Source: Agrococcus sp. SL85 (GTDB lineage Bacteria > Actinomycetota > Actinomycetes > Actinomycetales > Microbacteriaceae). Taken from it: a DNA stretch of 64,000 nucleotides. Below, piece by piece: positions 17,849 to 29,596 of the stretch; within the stretch, counting starts at the first letter, position 1; every line of letters begins with the position of its first letter. A program made the translations under genes and the position numbers. The DNA is taken from positions 1,364,001 to 1,428,000 of the forward strand of contig NZ_CP113066.1 of the NCBI RefSeq assembly GCF_026625845.1, written 5' to 3'. The notes beneath the pieces are model-generated. The model was not told the DNA's origin, ran no database searches, and saw nothing but the letters and a program-made list of their open reading frames with translations.

Positions 17849-19393
17849 ATGACGGCGATCCTCGAGATGCGCGGCATCACCAAGGAGTTCCCGGGCGTCA
17901 AGGCGCTCTCGGACGTCACCCTCACCGTCGAGCGCGGCGAGGTGCACGCGATCTGCGGCGAGAACGGCGCCGGGAAGTCCACCCTCATGAAGGTGCTCTC
18001 GGGCGTGTACCCGCACGGCACCTACGAGGGCGAGATCGTCTACGAGGCCGAGCCCGTGGCGTTCCACTCCATCAACGACTCCGAGCGCGCCGGCGTGGTG
18101 ATCATCCACCAGGAGCTCGCGCTCAGCCCCCACCTCTCGCTCGCCGAGAACATCTTCCTCGGCAACGAGCGCGTCGGCCGCGGCGGCCTCATCGACTGGC
18201 ACGCCACGAACAAGGAGGCCCAGCAGCTGCTCGCGCGCGTGGGCCTCGGCGACAACCCGGCGGTGAAGGCCAACGAGGTGGGCGTCGGCAAGCAGCAGCT
18301 CGTCGAGATCGCGAAGGCGCTCTCGAAGGACGTGAAGCTGCTCATCCTCGACGAGCCGACGGCGGCGCTCAACGACGACGACTCCGCCCACCTGCTCGAC
18401 CTGATCCGGCACCTCAAGGGCCAGGGCATCACGTCGATCATCATCAGCCACAAGCTCAACGAGATCAAGGCGATCGCCGACAAGGTCACGGTCATCCGCG
18501 ACGGCCGCACGATCGAGACGCTCGTCACCTCCGAGGTCACCGAGGACCGCATCATCAAGGGCATGGTCGGCCGCGACCTCGAGTCGCGCTACCCGGAGCG
18601 CACCCCGAGCATCGGCGAGGAGGTGCTGCGCATCGAGGACTGGCGGGTGCACCACCCCACCGAGTCCGACCGCGTGGTCATCCACGACGCGAACCTCACG
18701 GTGCGCGCGGGCGAGGTGGTCGGCATCGCGGGCCTCATGGGCGCCGGCCGCACCGAGCTCGCGATGAGCGTCTTCGGCCGCTCCTACGGCTCGCGCATCT
18801 CGGGTACGGCCTACGTCCACGGCAAGCAGGTCGACCTGCGCTCGGTGCCCGCGGCGATCCGCGCGGGCCTCGCCTACGCGACCGAGGACCGCAAGGCCTA
18901 CGGCCTCAACCTCATCGAGGACATCAAGCGCAACATCTCGGCCGCGGCGCTCTCGAAGCTCATGAGGCGCGGGCTCGTCGACGGCGACGAGGAGACGATC
19001 GTCGCCGAGGGCTACCGGAGGAGCATGCGGATCAAGACCCCCAACGTCGGCGCGGTGGTCGGCAAGCTCTCGGGCGGCAACCAGCAGAAGGTCGTGCTCT
19101 CGAAGTGGCTCTTCACCGACCCCGAGGTGCTCATCCTCGACGAGCCCACGCGCGGCATCGACGTGGGCGCCAAGTACGAGATCTACACGATCATCAACCA
19201 GCTCGTCGCCGACGGGAAGGCCGTCGTCGTCATCTCGTCGGAGCTGCCGGAGCTGCTCGGCATCTGCGACCGCATCTACACGCTCTCGGAGGGCCGGATC
19301 ACGGGCGAGTTCCCGATCGCCTCGGCCACCCCGGAGGCCCTCATGCAGCGCATGACCCAGGAGAAGGAGGCGGACCATGTCCTCGCCCAGTGA
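17849..19393 (+). CDS. gguA: Sugar ABC transporter, double ATPase (MmsA/GguA type)
   Basis: A 514-residue protein with two nucleotide-binding domains in tandem, as in CUT2 importers. The first domain has Walker [10 protein letters not shown] near residue 38, signature [13 protein letters not shown] and Walker [12 protein letters not shown]. The second has the naturally altered P-loop GLMGAGRTE, signature LSGGNQQKV and Walker [13 protein letters not shown]. The ATG at 17849 follows a GGAAGGGAGGG ribosome-binding site; upstream in-frame codons are proline-rich filler and unlikely to be translated. It overlaps the permease gene by 17 nt. Confidence 0.9.
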   Translation: MTAILEMRGITKEFPGVKALSDVTLTVERGEVHAICGENGAGKSTLMKVLSGVYPHGTYEGEIVYEAEPVAFHSINDSERAGVVIIHQELALSPHLSLAENIFLGNERVGRGGLIDWHATNKEAQQLLARVGLGDNPAVKANEVGVGKQQLVEIAKALSKDVKLLILDEPTAALNDDDSAHLLDLIRHLKGQGITSIIISHKLNEIKAIADKVTVIRDGRTIETLVTSEVTEDRIIKGMVGRDLESRYPERTPSIGEEVLRIEDWRVHHPTESDRVVIHDANLTVRAGEVVGIAGLMGAGRTELAMSVFGRSYGSRISGTAYVHGKQVDLRSVPAAIRAGLAYATEDRKAYGLNLIEDIKRNISAAALSKLMRRGLVDGDEETIVAEGYRRSMRIKTPNVGAVVGKLSGGNQQKVVLSKWLFTDPEVLILDEPTRGIDVGAKYEIYTIINQLVADGKAVVVISSELPELLGICDRIYTLSEGRITGEFPIASATPEALMQRMTQEKEADHVLAQ

Positions 19394-20627
19394 CACGAAG
19401 CGCGACGACGCGGCGCGCGACCTCAAGCCCTCGGCCCTGCGCACGGGAGGCGCCTTCCTGCTCTCGCGCGTGCAGCAGATCGGCATCTTCATCGCGCTCG
19501 TCGTGATCATCCTGCTGTTCCAGGGCCTCACGGGCGGCCGCCTGCTCACCGCCGGCAACGTCGCGAACATCATCGTCCAGAACAGCTACATCCTGATCCT
19601 CGCGATCGGCATGGTGATGATCATCATCGCCGGCCACATCGACCTCTCGGTCGGCTCGGTCGCGGCCTTCGTCGGCGCTGCGACGGGCGTGATGATCGTG
19701 CAGTGGGGCTGGCCCTGGTGGGCCGGCATCCTCGTCGGCATCCTGCTCGGCGCGCTCGTGGGCGCGTGGCAGGGCTTCTGGGTGGCGGTGGTCGGGATCC
19801 CGGCCTTCATCGTGACGCTCGCGGGCATGCTCATCTTCCGCGGCCTCACGCAGATCACGCTCGGCAACACCCAGATCACGCCCTTCCCCACCGAGTACCG
19901 GCAGCTGGGCGGCGGCTACCTGTTCCCGCAGCTGTTCCCGGCGGCGACGAGCCCTGCGGAGTGGATCACGGTGGGCCTCGGCGTGCTCACGCTCGTGCTG
20001 TTCGTCGGCTCGCAGCTGCGCGGCCGCGCGAAGCGCGTGAAGCTGGGCGTCGAGGGCGAGCCCGCCTGGTGGTTCTGGACCCGCACGGGCTTCGGCATCC
20101 TGCTCATCGTCCTCATCACCTACCTGCTGGGCCTCGCGGAGGGCTCGCGCGGCACGCCGATCGTGCTCGTGGTGCTCGGCGTGCTCGTGGTCGCGTACAC
20201 CGTCGTGATGACGCGCACGCGCTTCGGCCGCCACATCTACGCGGTCGGCGGCAACCGGCATGCGGCCGACCTCTCGGGCATCCGCTCGAAGCGCATCGAC
20301 TTCATGCTCTTCGTCAACATGGGCATGCTCGCGGCGCTCGCGGGCATCGTGTTCACGGGCCGCCTGAACTCGGCCGGCCCCGGCGCCGGCAACCTGTTCG
20401 AGCTCGACGCCATCGCGGCGGCGTTCATCGGCGGCGCGGCGGTGCAGGGCGGCATCGGCACCGTGATCGGCGCGATCACGGGCGGCCTCATCATGGGCGT
20501 GCTGAACAACGGCATGTCGCTCATGGGCGTCGAGACCGACGTGCAGCAGTTCGTGAAGGGCATGGTGCTGCTGCTCGCCGTGGCCTTCGACGTCTACAAC
20601 AAGCGCCGCGCGCGCTCGCTGGGCTAG
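19377..20627 (+). CDS. gguB: Sugar ABC transporter permease (MmsB/GguB type)
   Basis: A 416-residue membrane protein of the BPD_transp_2/CUT2 permease family, longer than RbsC because it has extra central segments as GguB/XylH do. Family blocks include [31 protein letters not shown] helices and [27 protein letters not shown] in a cytoplasmic loop and [18 protein letters not shown] complete the match. Around 10-12 hydrophobic segments are visible. It forms the channel for the lipoprotein and double ATPase encoded upstream. A strong 13-bp hairpin follows the stop, marking the operon end. Confidence 0.9.
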   Translation: MSSPSDTKRDDAARDLKPSALRTGGAFLLSRVQQIGIFIALVVIILLFQGLTGGRLLTAGNVANIIVQNSYILILAIGMVMIIIAGHIDLSVGSVAAFVGAATGVMIVQWGWPWWAGILVGILLGALVGAWQGFWVAVVGIPAFIVTLAGMLIFRGLTQITLGNTQITPFPTEYRQLGGGYLFPQLFPAATSPAEWITVGLGVLTLVLFVGSQLRGRAKRVKLGVEGEPAWWFWTRTGFGILLIVLITYLLGLAEGSRGTPIVLVVLGVLVVAYTVVMTRTRFGRHIYAVGGNRHAADLSGIRSKRIDFMLFVNMGMLAALAGIVFTGRLNSAGPGAGNLFELDAIAAAFIGGAAVQGGIGTVIGAITGGLIMGVLNNGMSLMGVETDVQQFVKGMVLLLAVAFDVYNKRRARSLG

Positions 20628-20637
20628 GCCCACTCCT

Positions 20638-20668
20638 CGACGGCCCCGGCTCCGCGCCGGGGCCGTCG
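20638..20668 (+). terminator. Terminator hairpin after the sugar transporter operon
   Basis: Perfect 13-bp stem (20638-20650 with 20656-20668) and a 5-nt loop, 10 nt after the permease stop. No T-tract follows, as is common in high-GC actinobacteria. Confidence 0.75.
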
Positions 20669-20741
20669 TCGTGCTCGCCCCGGCGTCGGATGCCGTCGGC
20701 GGCGTCTGGCATGCTTGGGCGCATCGAGCGAGGAGGCGACG

Positions 20742-21149
20742 ATGGCGGAGCTGGTGGTCGAGCAGGCGGTGCCCGCGGGGCGCGAGGTGGTGTGGGCGGC
20801 CTGGACCGACCCGGCGGCGATCGCGCGCTGGTGGTGGCGCGCCATCCCGGGCACGAGCATCGCGGCCGAGGCGCGCGAGGGCGGCCGCTACCGCTTCGAC
20901 GCGGGCGCCGGCTTCGGAGTGCGCGGCGAGTACCGCGCGCTCGCGCCGCACGAGCGCCTCGTGCTCACGTGGCAGTGGATCGACGAGGGTCGGCCGGAGC
21001 CGGAGGTCGACGAGGTCGAGGTGCTGCTCGCCGAGGCGGTGGGCGGCACCCTCGTGACCGTGCGGCACACGACGCGGGAGGCCGCGAGGGACGCCTACGA
21101 GGAGGGGTGGCGCGACACCCTCGCGCACCTGCCGGGCGCCTGCGCCTGA
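20742..21149 (+). CDS. SRPBCC/AHSA1-family protein
   Basis: A 135-residue START-like protein paralogous to the one at 10900-11340. Shared layout: EQAVPAGREVVWAAWTD near residue 6, AIARWWWRAIPG, EGGRYRFDAG, LTWQWIDEG and a C-terminal DAYEEGWRDTLAHL helix. The cavity ligand is unknown. The ATG at 20742 is preferred over an in-frame start at 20715 because GAGGAGG lies before it. It is bounded by the transporter terminator upstream and the amidohydrolase promoter downstream, so it is probably monocistronic. Confidence 0.75.
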   Translation: MAELVVEQAVPAGREVVWAAWTDPAAIARWWWRAIPGTSIAAEAREGGRYRFDAGAGFGVRGEYRALAPHERLVLTWQWIDEGRPEPEVDEVEVLLAEAVGGTLVTVRHTTREAARDAYEEGWRDTLAHLPGACA

Positions 21150-21192
21150 TCCCTCCCGCCGGTGCATGTCGTTCGCCGGGCTAACGAGGGCG

Positions 21193-21198
21193 TAGGCT
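21193..21198 (+). promoter_or_regulatory. -10 box (TAGGCT) for the amidohydrolase/MFS pair
   Basis: TAGGCT lies 32 nt before the ATG at 21231, leaving a leader of roughly 25 nt with a GAAGAGGA ribosome-binding site. Confidence 0.55.
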
Positions 21199-21230
21199 GG
21201 GGGCACCGCACCCCACTCGAAGAGGACCCC

Positions 21231-22445
21231 ATGCTGCTCGCCATCGTCAACGCCCGCGTCGTGCCCGTCGAGGGCGAGGAGTTCGAGGGGACGATCGTCG
21301 TCCGCGACGGCAGGATCGAGGTGCTCGGCGCCGACGTCGCGGTGCCCGAGGGCGCCGAGGTGCTCGACGTCGCGGGCGCGCAGGTCACGCCCGGCCTCGT
21401 CGACGCCCACGTGCACCTCGGCGTGCACCCCGAGGGCGACGGCGGCGGCGCGAGCGACACGAACGAGATGACGAACCCCAACACCGCGGGCGTGCGCACG
21501 ATCGACGCGATCGACCCCTTCGACGAGGGCTTCGACCTCGCGCTCGCGGGCGGCGTGACGACCGTCAACGTCAACCCCGGCTCCGGCAACCCGATCGGCG
21601 GGCAGGCGACGACGCTCCACACCCACGGCCGCATCGTCGACCACATGGTGCTGCGCGAGCCCGCGGGCGTGAAGTCGGCGCTCGGCGAGAACCCCAAGCG
21701 GGTGTACGGCGAGAAGAAGCAGACGCCTTCGACGCGCCTCGGCACGGCGAAGATCATCCGCGACGCCTTCGTCGCCGCCCAGAACTACGCGCGCAAGCAG
21801 GCCGACCCCGACCGCCCCGTCGAGGTCGACCTCACGATGGAGGCGCTCGGCAAGGTGCTCCGCCGCGAGATCCCGTGGCGGCAGCACGCGCACCGCGCCG
21901 ACGACATCGTCACGGCGCTGCGCATCCAGGCGGAGTTCGGCTACGACCTCGTCATCGACCACGGCACCGAGGCGCACGTGGTGGCCGACCTCCTCGCCGA
22001 GCGCGGCGTGCCCGTGCTCATCGGACCGCTCTTCACCACGAAGTCGAAGATGGAGCTGCGGAAGCGCTCGATCGCCAACCCCGGCAAGCTCGCGAAGGCG
22101 GGCGTCGAGCTCTCGATCATCACCGACCACCCCGTGATCCCGATCTCGTTCCTCGTGCACCAGGCCTCGCTCGCCGTGCGCGAGGGCCTCGACCGCGAGA
22201 CGGCCCTGCGCTCCATCACGATCAACCCGGCCAAGGTGCTCGGCGTCGCCGCCGAGGTCGGCTCGCTCGAGCCCGGCAAGCGCGCCGACATCGTGGTCTG
22301 GGGCGGCGACTGGATGGACCCGATGGTGCGTCCGCGCACCGTCCTCATCGACGGCCGCGTGGTCTTCGAGCACGACCCCGCCACAGGGGAGGAGCGCGTC
22401 GCCGACCGTGCCGAGGCGCCGCTCGTGCTCGAGCGCGGCGAGTGA
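21231..22445 (+). CDS. Amidohydrolase-family metal-dependent hydrolase
   Basis: A 404-residue amidohydrolase superfamily TIM barrel. The metal motif DAHVHLG is near residue 61 (HxH). GGVTTVNVNPGSGNPIGGQ follows at 110-128, later His residues lie in RQHAHRADD and VIDHGTEAHV, and the metal Asp is in SIITDHPVIP. The C-terminal composite sandwich returns in GSLEPGKRADIVVWGGD. This layout is that of imidazolonepropionase-like or dihydroorotase-like hydrolases; the natural substrate is not evident. The MFS gene that follows overlaps by GTGA, so the enzyme and an exporter are co-translated. Confidence 0.82.
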   Translation: MLLAIVNARVVPVEGEEFEGTIVVRDGRIEVLGADVAVPEGAEVLDVAGAQVTPGLVDAHVHLGVHPEGDGGGASDTNEMTNPNTAGVRTIDAIDPFDEGFDLALAGGVTTVNVNPGSGNPIGGQATTLHTHGRIVDHMVLREPAGVKSALGENPKRVYGEKKQTPSTRLGTAKIIRDAFVAAQNYARKQADPDRPVEVDLTMEALGKVLRREIPWRQHAHRADDIVTALRIQAEFGYDLVIDHGTEAHVVADLLAERGVPVLIGPLFTTKSKMELRKRSIANPGKLAKAGVELSIITDHPVIPISFLVHQASLAVREGLDRETALRSITINPAKVLGVAAEVGSLEPGKRADIVVWGGDWMDPMVRPRTVLIDGRVVFEHDPATGEERVADRAEAPLVLERGE

Positions 22446-23662
22446 CCGGGCACCCCGGAGACCAGCTCACCCGCAGCCGCCGCATCACGACCCTCGTCGT
22501 GCTCGGCCTGCTGGCCGGGCTCGGCCCCTTCACGATCGACCTCTACCTCCCGGCCTTCCCGGAGCTGAAGTCGGAGTTCGCCACCACCGACGCGACCGTC
22601 CAGCTGACGCTCTCGGCGACGACGCTCGGCTTCGCGCTCGGCCAGCTCGTCGTCGGGCCGCTCTCGGACCGCGTGGGCCGGCGGGTGCCGCTGCTCGTCG
22701 CGACGAGCGTGCACGTGCTCGCGAGCGTCGGCGTGGCGGTCGCGCCCGACATCGCGAGCCTCCTGCTGCTGCGCGTGCTGCAGGGCTTCGGCGCCGCGGC
22801 CGGGACGGTCGTCGCGATGGCGATGGTGCGCGACCTCTTCAGCGGCAGCCGCCTCGTGACGGCGCTCTCGCGCCTCGCGCTCGTCATCGGCCTCGCGCCG
22901 ATCGCGGCGCCCGTGCTCGGCTCGTGGCTGCTCGGCGTGCTCCACTGGCGCGGGCTGTTCTGGGTGCTCGCGGGCTACGCGGTGCTCGTGATCGTGCTGC
23001 AGCTGCTGTTCCTCCGCGAGACGCTCCCGAAGCACCTGCGCGCGGAGCCCGGGCACTCGACGCTCGCGCAGCGCTACCGCGCCGTGCTCACCGACCGCGT
23101 GTTCGTCGGCGTCGCGATCATCGGCGCGAGCATCTTCGGCGGCATGTTCGCCTACCTCTCCACCTCGTCCCTGCTGCTGCAGGAGGTCTACGGCTTCTCG
23201 CCCGGCGGCTTCGGCCTCGTCTTCGCGCTGTGCTCGGTCGCCGTCACGATCGGCACGCAGGTGGCAGGTCGCGCCGCGCGCAGCGTCGGGCCGCAGTGGG
23301 TGCTCGCGGTCTCGACCGTGCTGCTCGTCGTCGGCGCGACGCTCATCGTCGCCCTCGACCTCGCGGGCGCGGGCGTCGCGGGCCTCATCCCCTCGCTCAT
23401 GGTCTTCACCTTCGGCTTCGGCCTCTCGATGCCGTGCGTGCAGACGCTCGCGCTCGCGCACCACGCGCGCGAGGCGGGCACGGCCGCATCGCTGCTGGGC
23501 GCGCTCAACATGTCGATCGCGGGGCTCATCAGCCCCGTGGTGGGCCTGTTCCGCATCGAGGACGCCATCCCGATGGGCGTCGTGATGCTCGCGTGCGGCG
23601 TCCTCGCGCTCGCCGCGCTCTGGCTCGTGGTGCAGCCGCGACGCGTCGCGCCGATCGAGTGA
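22442..23662 (+). CDS. MFS drug exporter, Bcr/CflA type
   Basis: A 406-residue carrier with 12 predicted helices. The first helix PFTIDLYLPAFPEL is diagnostic of Bcr/CflA drug:H+ antiporters. QLVVGPLSDRVGRR is the loop 2-3 MFS motif, and LRVLQGFGAAAGTVVAMAMVRDLF belongs to the antiporter motif in helices 4-5. Known relatives export bicyclomycin, chloramphenicol or cysteine/dipeptides. The GTG start at 22442 overlaps the amidohydrolase stop. Upstream ORF extension in this frame is antisense-like filler and is rejected. Confidence 0.87.
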   Translation: MTGHPGDQLTRSRRITTLVVLGLLAGLGPFTIDLYLPAFPELKSEFATTDATVQLTLSATTLGFALGQLVVGPLSDRVGRRVPLLVATSVHVLASVGVAVAPDIASLLLLRVLQGFGAAAGTVVAMAMVRDLFSGSRLVTALSRLALVIGLAPIAAPVLGSWLLGVLHWRGLFWVLAGYAVLVIVLQLLFLRETLPKHLRAEPGHSTLAQRYRAVLTDRVFVGVAIIGASIFGGMFAYLSTSSLLLQEVYGFSPGGFGLVFALCSVAVTIGTQVAGRAARSVGPQWVLAVSTVLLVVGATLIVALDLAGAGVAGLIPSLMVFTFGFGLSMPCVQTLALAHHAREAGTAASLLGALNMSIAGLISPVVGLFRIEDAIPMGVVMLACGVLALAALWLVVQPRRVAPIE

Positions 23663-23691
23663 GGCGCCCGGGGCGCGGCGGCCCCGGCGCC

Positions 23692-23697
23692 TAGGAT
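23692..23697 (+). promoter_or_regulatory. -10 box (TAGGAT), leaderless promoter
   Basis: TAGGAT plus 6 nt leads directly to the ATG at 23704. This fixes the start of the HerA-like gene even though the frame breaks a few codons later. Confidence 0.65.
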
Positions 23698-23703
23698 GTG
23701 CGC

Positions 23704-25458
23704 ATGAGCGACGAGCCTGGCGGCTGCCGAGGCGCAGGTCGAGGAGGCCCGGCGGGCCGAGGCCGAGGCCGAGGCGAGGCTCGCGGCCCTGCGCGATGCG
23801 GCGGCCGCGGAGTCCGCTGCCGCGACGGCGGACGCCTCGCCGGAACCTGCGGTCGCGGAGGCGGCCCCGAGGGGCCCGCTCGAGACCGCCGAGGTCGACG
23901 CGATCCGTCGCGGCTACGCCTTCGAGGGCCGGGCGCTCGAGCTCGGCGCGCTCGTCAACGGCGACCCCGACCCCGGCACGCAGGTGCGGATCCCGCTGCG
24001 GATGCTCAACCGCCACGGCCTCGTCGCCGGCGCGACCGGCACGGGCAAGACGAAGACGCTGCAGGGGCTCGCGGAGCAGCTCTCCGCCGCGGGCGTGCCG
24101 GTGTTCGCCGCCGACATCAAGGGCGACCTCTCGGGCCTCGCGACGCCGGGCGCCCCGAGCGAGCAGCTGCTCGCACGCACGGCCGGCATCGGCCAGGCCT
24201 GGGAGCCGCGCGCCTTCCCCACGGAGTTCTACGCGCTCGGCGGCGAGGGCGTCGGCATCCCGATCCGCGCGACCGTGCTCTCCTTCGGGCCCGTGCTGCT
24301 CTCGAAGGTGCTCGGCCTCAACGCCACCCAGGAGTCGAGCCTCGGCATCGTCTTCGCCTACGCCGACGAGCAGCGGCTGCCGCTCCTCGACCTCAAGGAC
24401 CTCCGCGAGCTGCTGCTGTGGCTCACGGGCGACGAGGGCAAGGCCGAGCTCAAGCGGCTCGGCGGCATCTCGACGCAGACGGCGGGCGTCATCCTGCGGG
24501 AGCTCACCGCCTTCAGCGAGCAGGGCGCCGACGTCTTCTTCGGCGAGACCGAGTTCTCGCCCCGCGAGCTGCTGCGCACGACGCCCGAGGGACTCGGCGT
24601 CGTCTCGATGCTCGAGCTGCCGGGCGTCGCGAGCCGGCCCGCGCTCTTCTCGACCTTCCTCATGTGGCTGCTCGCCGACCTCTTCGAGGACCTGCCGGAG
24701 GTGGGCGACCTCGACGCGCCGAAGCTCGTCTTCTTCTTCGACGAGGCGCACCTGCTGTTCCAGGACGCCTCGAAGGACTTCCTCGCCGCCATCACGCAGA
24801 CGGTGCGCCTCATCCGCTCGAAGGGCGTCGGCATCGTGTTCGTCACGCAGACGCCGAAGGACGTGCCCGTCGACGTGCTCGCCCAGCTCGGCTCGCGCAT
24901 CCAGCACCAGCTGCGCGCCCACACGCCCGACGACGCGACCGCGCTGCGCGCGACGGTGCGCACCTACCCGAGGTCGGGCTACGACCTCGAGCAGGTGCTC
25001 ACGAGCCTCGGCATCGGCGAGGCGATCGTGACCGTCATGGACGAGCGAGGCGCCCCCACGCCCGTCGCGTGGACGCGGCTGCGCGCCCCGCAGGGCTCGA
25101 TGCAGCCGACGCCGGAGACCGCGATGCGGCAGGCGGTGCAGGCGTCGCCGCTGCTCGCGACCTACGGCCCCGCGATCGACCGGGAGTCCGCCTACGAGCT
25201 GCTGCGGGCCCGGCTCGAGGCCGCGGAGGCCGCGGAGGCCACGGCGCGCGAGGTCGCCGCCCGGCAGGAGGCGGCCGAGGAGGAGGCGGCGCGGCTCGAG
25301 CGCGAGGCGCGGGCGAACCGCGGCTCCGGCTCGCGCACGCGCGCCGGCTCGGGCGGCGCGCGCCGGGAGGGCAACGTCGTCACCGACTTCATCGGCTCGC
25401 GCACCGGCCAGACGATCCTCCGCGAGATCGTGCGCGGCGTCTTCGGCACCCGACGCCG

Positions 25459-25462
<4 letters not shown>
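23704..25462 (+). CDS. HerA-like ATPase, DUF853 (frameshifted near the start in this sequence)
   Basis: A helicase HerA-like (DUF853) ATPase of about 586 residues. An Ala/Glu-rich coiled N-terminus precedes the ATPase with Walker A GATGTGKTKT. Walker B is LVFFFDEAHLLF, and a further block reads IVFVTQTPKDVP. A second charged coiled segment (residues 500-540) and a C-terminal FIGSRTGQTILREIVRGVFG follow. The in-frame start is the ATG at 23704, directly after its leaderless -10 box. AGCCT at 23714-23718 then shifts the frame; adding two bases (AGCGCCT) gives MSDERLAAAEAQVEEA and joins the conserved frame. The role in cells is not established for this family. It overlaps the kinase gene by GTGA. 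Confidence 0.82.
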
Positions 25463-27114
<1,652 letters not shown>

Positions 27115-27162
27115 GCGGCCGGCCGGGCTCGGGGGCCCGCTGCCCGCGCCGCGCTCCGCCGC

Positions 27163-28632
27163 TCAGGTGCGCGGCGCCTGCGCCTCTGCCGCCTCATCGC
27201 CCTCGGCGAAGCCCGAGCGGGTCATCACGCCCCACACCTGCTGCTTGCCGGTGAGCGCCGCCCACCAGCCCTGCACGCGCCAGACCGCCGTCAGCTGCCG
27301 GTAGCCGAAGCTCTCGGCGAGCACGGCCAGCAGCGTCGCGCCCAGGTCGCGCCATCGCTCGTAGCGATGGAAGCTCGCCTCCTCCACGACGACCGCGGCG
27401 AGCGTCACGAGCGTGCCGAAGACGTACGAGACGACGAGGAGCAGCAGCGCGAAGCCGGGATCGACGATGCCGAGCAGGAGCCCGAGGGGCACGAGCACGA
27501 GGCCCGCGAGCTCCACGACCGGCGCGAGCAGCTCGAACAGCCAGTAGTAGGGGAGCGCGAGCATGCCGACGCGCCCGTAGCGCGGGTTGAGGAGCATGCC
27601 GCGGTACTTCCAGAGCACCTCCCACAGGCCGCGGTGCCAGCGGCGCCGCTGCCGGGCGAGCACGGCCATGGTCGACGGCGCCTCCGTCCAGCTCACCGGC
27701 TCCGCGACGAACTCGACGCGATGGTCGCGGCGGCCCTCGAGGATCCACCGCTGGATCCGCATGACGAGCTCGAAGTCCTCGCCGATCGAGTCGGCGTCGA
27801 GGCCGCCGGTCTCGATGAGGACGTCGCGTCGGAACATCCCGAACGCGCCCGAGATCAGGATGAGCGCGCCGAGGTCGGACCACGCGGTGCGGCCGAGCAG
27901 GAAGGCCCGCAGGTACTCCACGACCTGGATGCGCGCGATGAGCTGCTTCGGCATCCGCACGTCGACGATGCGCCCGCCCTGCACGCGCGAGTTGTTGACG
28001 ATGCGCACCACGCCGCCCGTGGCGACGACGCGCTCCGGATCGTCGGCGAAGGGCTTCGACACCGACAGCAGCGCGTCGGGCTCGAGGATCGAGTCGGCGT
28101 CGACCATGACGACGAGGTCCTTCGACGCGAGGTCGAGCCCGAGGTTGACGGAGTCGGAGCGGCCGGAGTTGTCCGTGTCGACGACGATGAGCGGCACGGC
28201 CCCGTCGGGGGCGCGCCAGATGCCGCGCACGGCCCCGCGCACCGGGATGCGCCCGGGGATGTCGCGGTCGTCGGGCACGAGGCGGTACGCGTCCTTGAGG
28301 CGCGCCATCGTCTCGTCGGCGCTGCCGTCGTTCACGACGATGACCTCGTGGTCGGGGTAGCGGAGGTCCAGCACCGACCGGACGCTCGTGAGGATCACGG
28401 CGGCCTCGTTGTAGGCGGGCATGATGACCGTCACGCCGAGGCTCACGGGCGATGCCGCCATCGCGTCCTCGCCGCGATGCTCGCTGCGCCGCAGGTAGCG
28501 CGAGAAGTGCGCGGCCGCGATGCAGATGAGCACGAGCATCGCCGTGTTGGCGAGCAGGAAGTAGACGCCCGTCGGCCACATCGTGAGCGCGAACAGCCAT
28601 TGGAGGGCATCGCGCAGCCAGTCCCAGCTCAT
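27163..28632 (-). CDS. Processive family 2 glycosyltransferase
   Basis: A 489-residue membrane glycosyltransferase resembling poly-N-acetylglucosamine or cellulose synthases. An N-terminal helix pair spans about residues 15-40. The GT2 catalytic domain has VIMPAYNEAAVI, a DGS block (VVNDGSADET), the nucleotide-sugar Asp in VMVDADSILE, and the acceptor-side ED in GEDFELV. The processive QRRRWHRG motif follows. C-terminal helices around residues 340-440 would form a translocation channel. The product is unknown. It is the last gene of an operon with a HEAT-repeat protein (4-nt overlap) and a receiver domain, suggesting regulated exopolysaccharide synthesis. Confidence 0.85.
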   Translation of the reverse strand: MSWDWLRDALQWLFALTMWPTGVYFLLANTAMLVLICIAAAHFSRYLRRSEHRGEDAMAASPVSLGVTVIMPAYNEAAVILTSVRSVLDLRYPDHEVIVVNDGSADETMARLKDAYRLVPDDRDIPGRIPVRGAVRGIWRAPDGAVPLIVVDTDNSGRSDSVNLGLDLASKDLVVMVDADSILEPDALLSVSKPFADDPERVVATGGVVRIVNNSRVQGGRIVDVRMPKQLIARIQVVEYLRAFLLGRTAWSDLGALILISGAFGMFRRDVLIETGGLDADSIGEDFELVMRIQRWILEGRRDHRVEFVAEPVSWTEAPSTMAVLARQRRRWHRGLWEVLWKYRGMLLNPRYGRVGMLALPYYWLFELLAPVVELAGLVLVPLGLLLGIVDPGFALLLLVVSYVFGTLVTLAAVVVEEASFHRYERWRDLGATLLAVLAESFGYRQLTAVWRVQGWWAALTGKQQVWGVMTRSGFAEGDEAAEAQAPRT

Positions 28633-29596
28633 GCGGCCTGCCTCGCCGGCAGCCCCGCGGCACGGCGGACCCCGCGCTCGGCGTCGCGCGCGAGCCGCGC
28701 GAGCGCCTCCGCCGTCCAGGCTTGCTCGGCATCGCGGCGAGCGTCGTCGCCGCCGCCTCGCCGACGAAGCCGCCGCCCAGGGCGGCCCGCGTCAGCGGCT
28801 CCAGCGCGTCGCGGGTGGCGATGCGCTCGAGCGATCGCATCGCTGCGATCCGGACGGAGTCGTGCTCGTCGTCGAGGAGCGCGACGAGCAGCGGGGCGCA
28901 GCCCGGCGCCTGGAGGAGGCCGGCGACGCGGGCGGCGCCGCGGCGCACGCCGGCGTCCTGGTCCTCGAGGGCCGCGCGCACGCGCGCGCCCGCGCTCGCG
29001 CCCTGCTGGAGCAGGGCGGTCGTCGCGACCGAGGCCGGCACGCCCGAGCCCGTGCGCAGGGACTCGACGATGCGCTCGGTCGCGCCCGCGCCGGCGAAGC
29101 CGCCGAGCGCGCGGACCGCGACGGTGCGGACCTCCGCGGAGGGGTCGAGCGCGAGCGCCTGCAGGCGCTCGAGCGCGCCCTCGGGCGCCAGGAGCCCGAG
29201 GGCCTCGGCGGCGTCGGCGCGGCGCACCGCGTCGCGGCTGCGGGTCGCCGCCTCGTAGCGGGGCACCGCTCCGGTCGCCGCGGCGACCGCGCGCAGCCGG
29301 TCCGCGGCCTCGCCGGTGATCTCGCGCAGCATCTGCGAGCTCGCGCGGCCCACGTGCGCGCGCTCGGCGGGGGAGAGCGCCCGCACGCGCGCGAGGAGCG
29401 GCTCGAGCTCGTCCTCCTCGGCGACCGTCGCCGCGAGCACGAGCGAGCGCAGCCTCGCGTCGAGGTCGGCGCGGTGCCGATCCCGCCGGTGCCGCAGCGC
29501 CCGCTGCCCGAGCAGCACGACGAGCAGCACGGCGACCAGGATCGATGCCGCCGCGAGCGTGGCCCACAGCAGCTCCGCCGGCAGCGGCGTGGTCAT
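28629..29596 (-). CDS. HEAT-repeat membrane protein (frameshifted in this sequence)
   Basis: About 322 residues. One N-terminal membrane helix (LWATLAAASILVAVLLVVLLG) anchors a long alpha-solenoid of PBS/HEAT repeats, including DAVRRADAAEALGLL, VRTVAVRALGGF, RRGAARVAGLL and VRIAAMRSLERIA. Such solenoids bind partner proteins. It lies between a receiver protein and a glycosyltransferase, overlapping both by 4 nt, so it may link phosphorylation to polysaccharide synthesis. The frame breaks at 28718-28722 (AGGCT on the plus strand). One added base, for example AAGGCC in the coding strand, rejoins a C-terminus ending GLPARQAA. This is a 1-nt defect, unlike the 2-nt defects elsewhere. Confidence 0.75.
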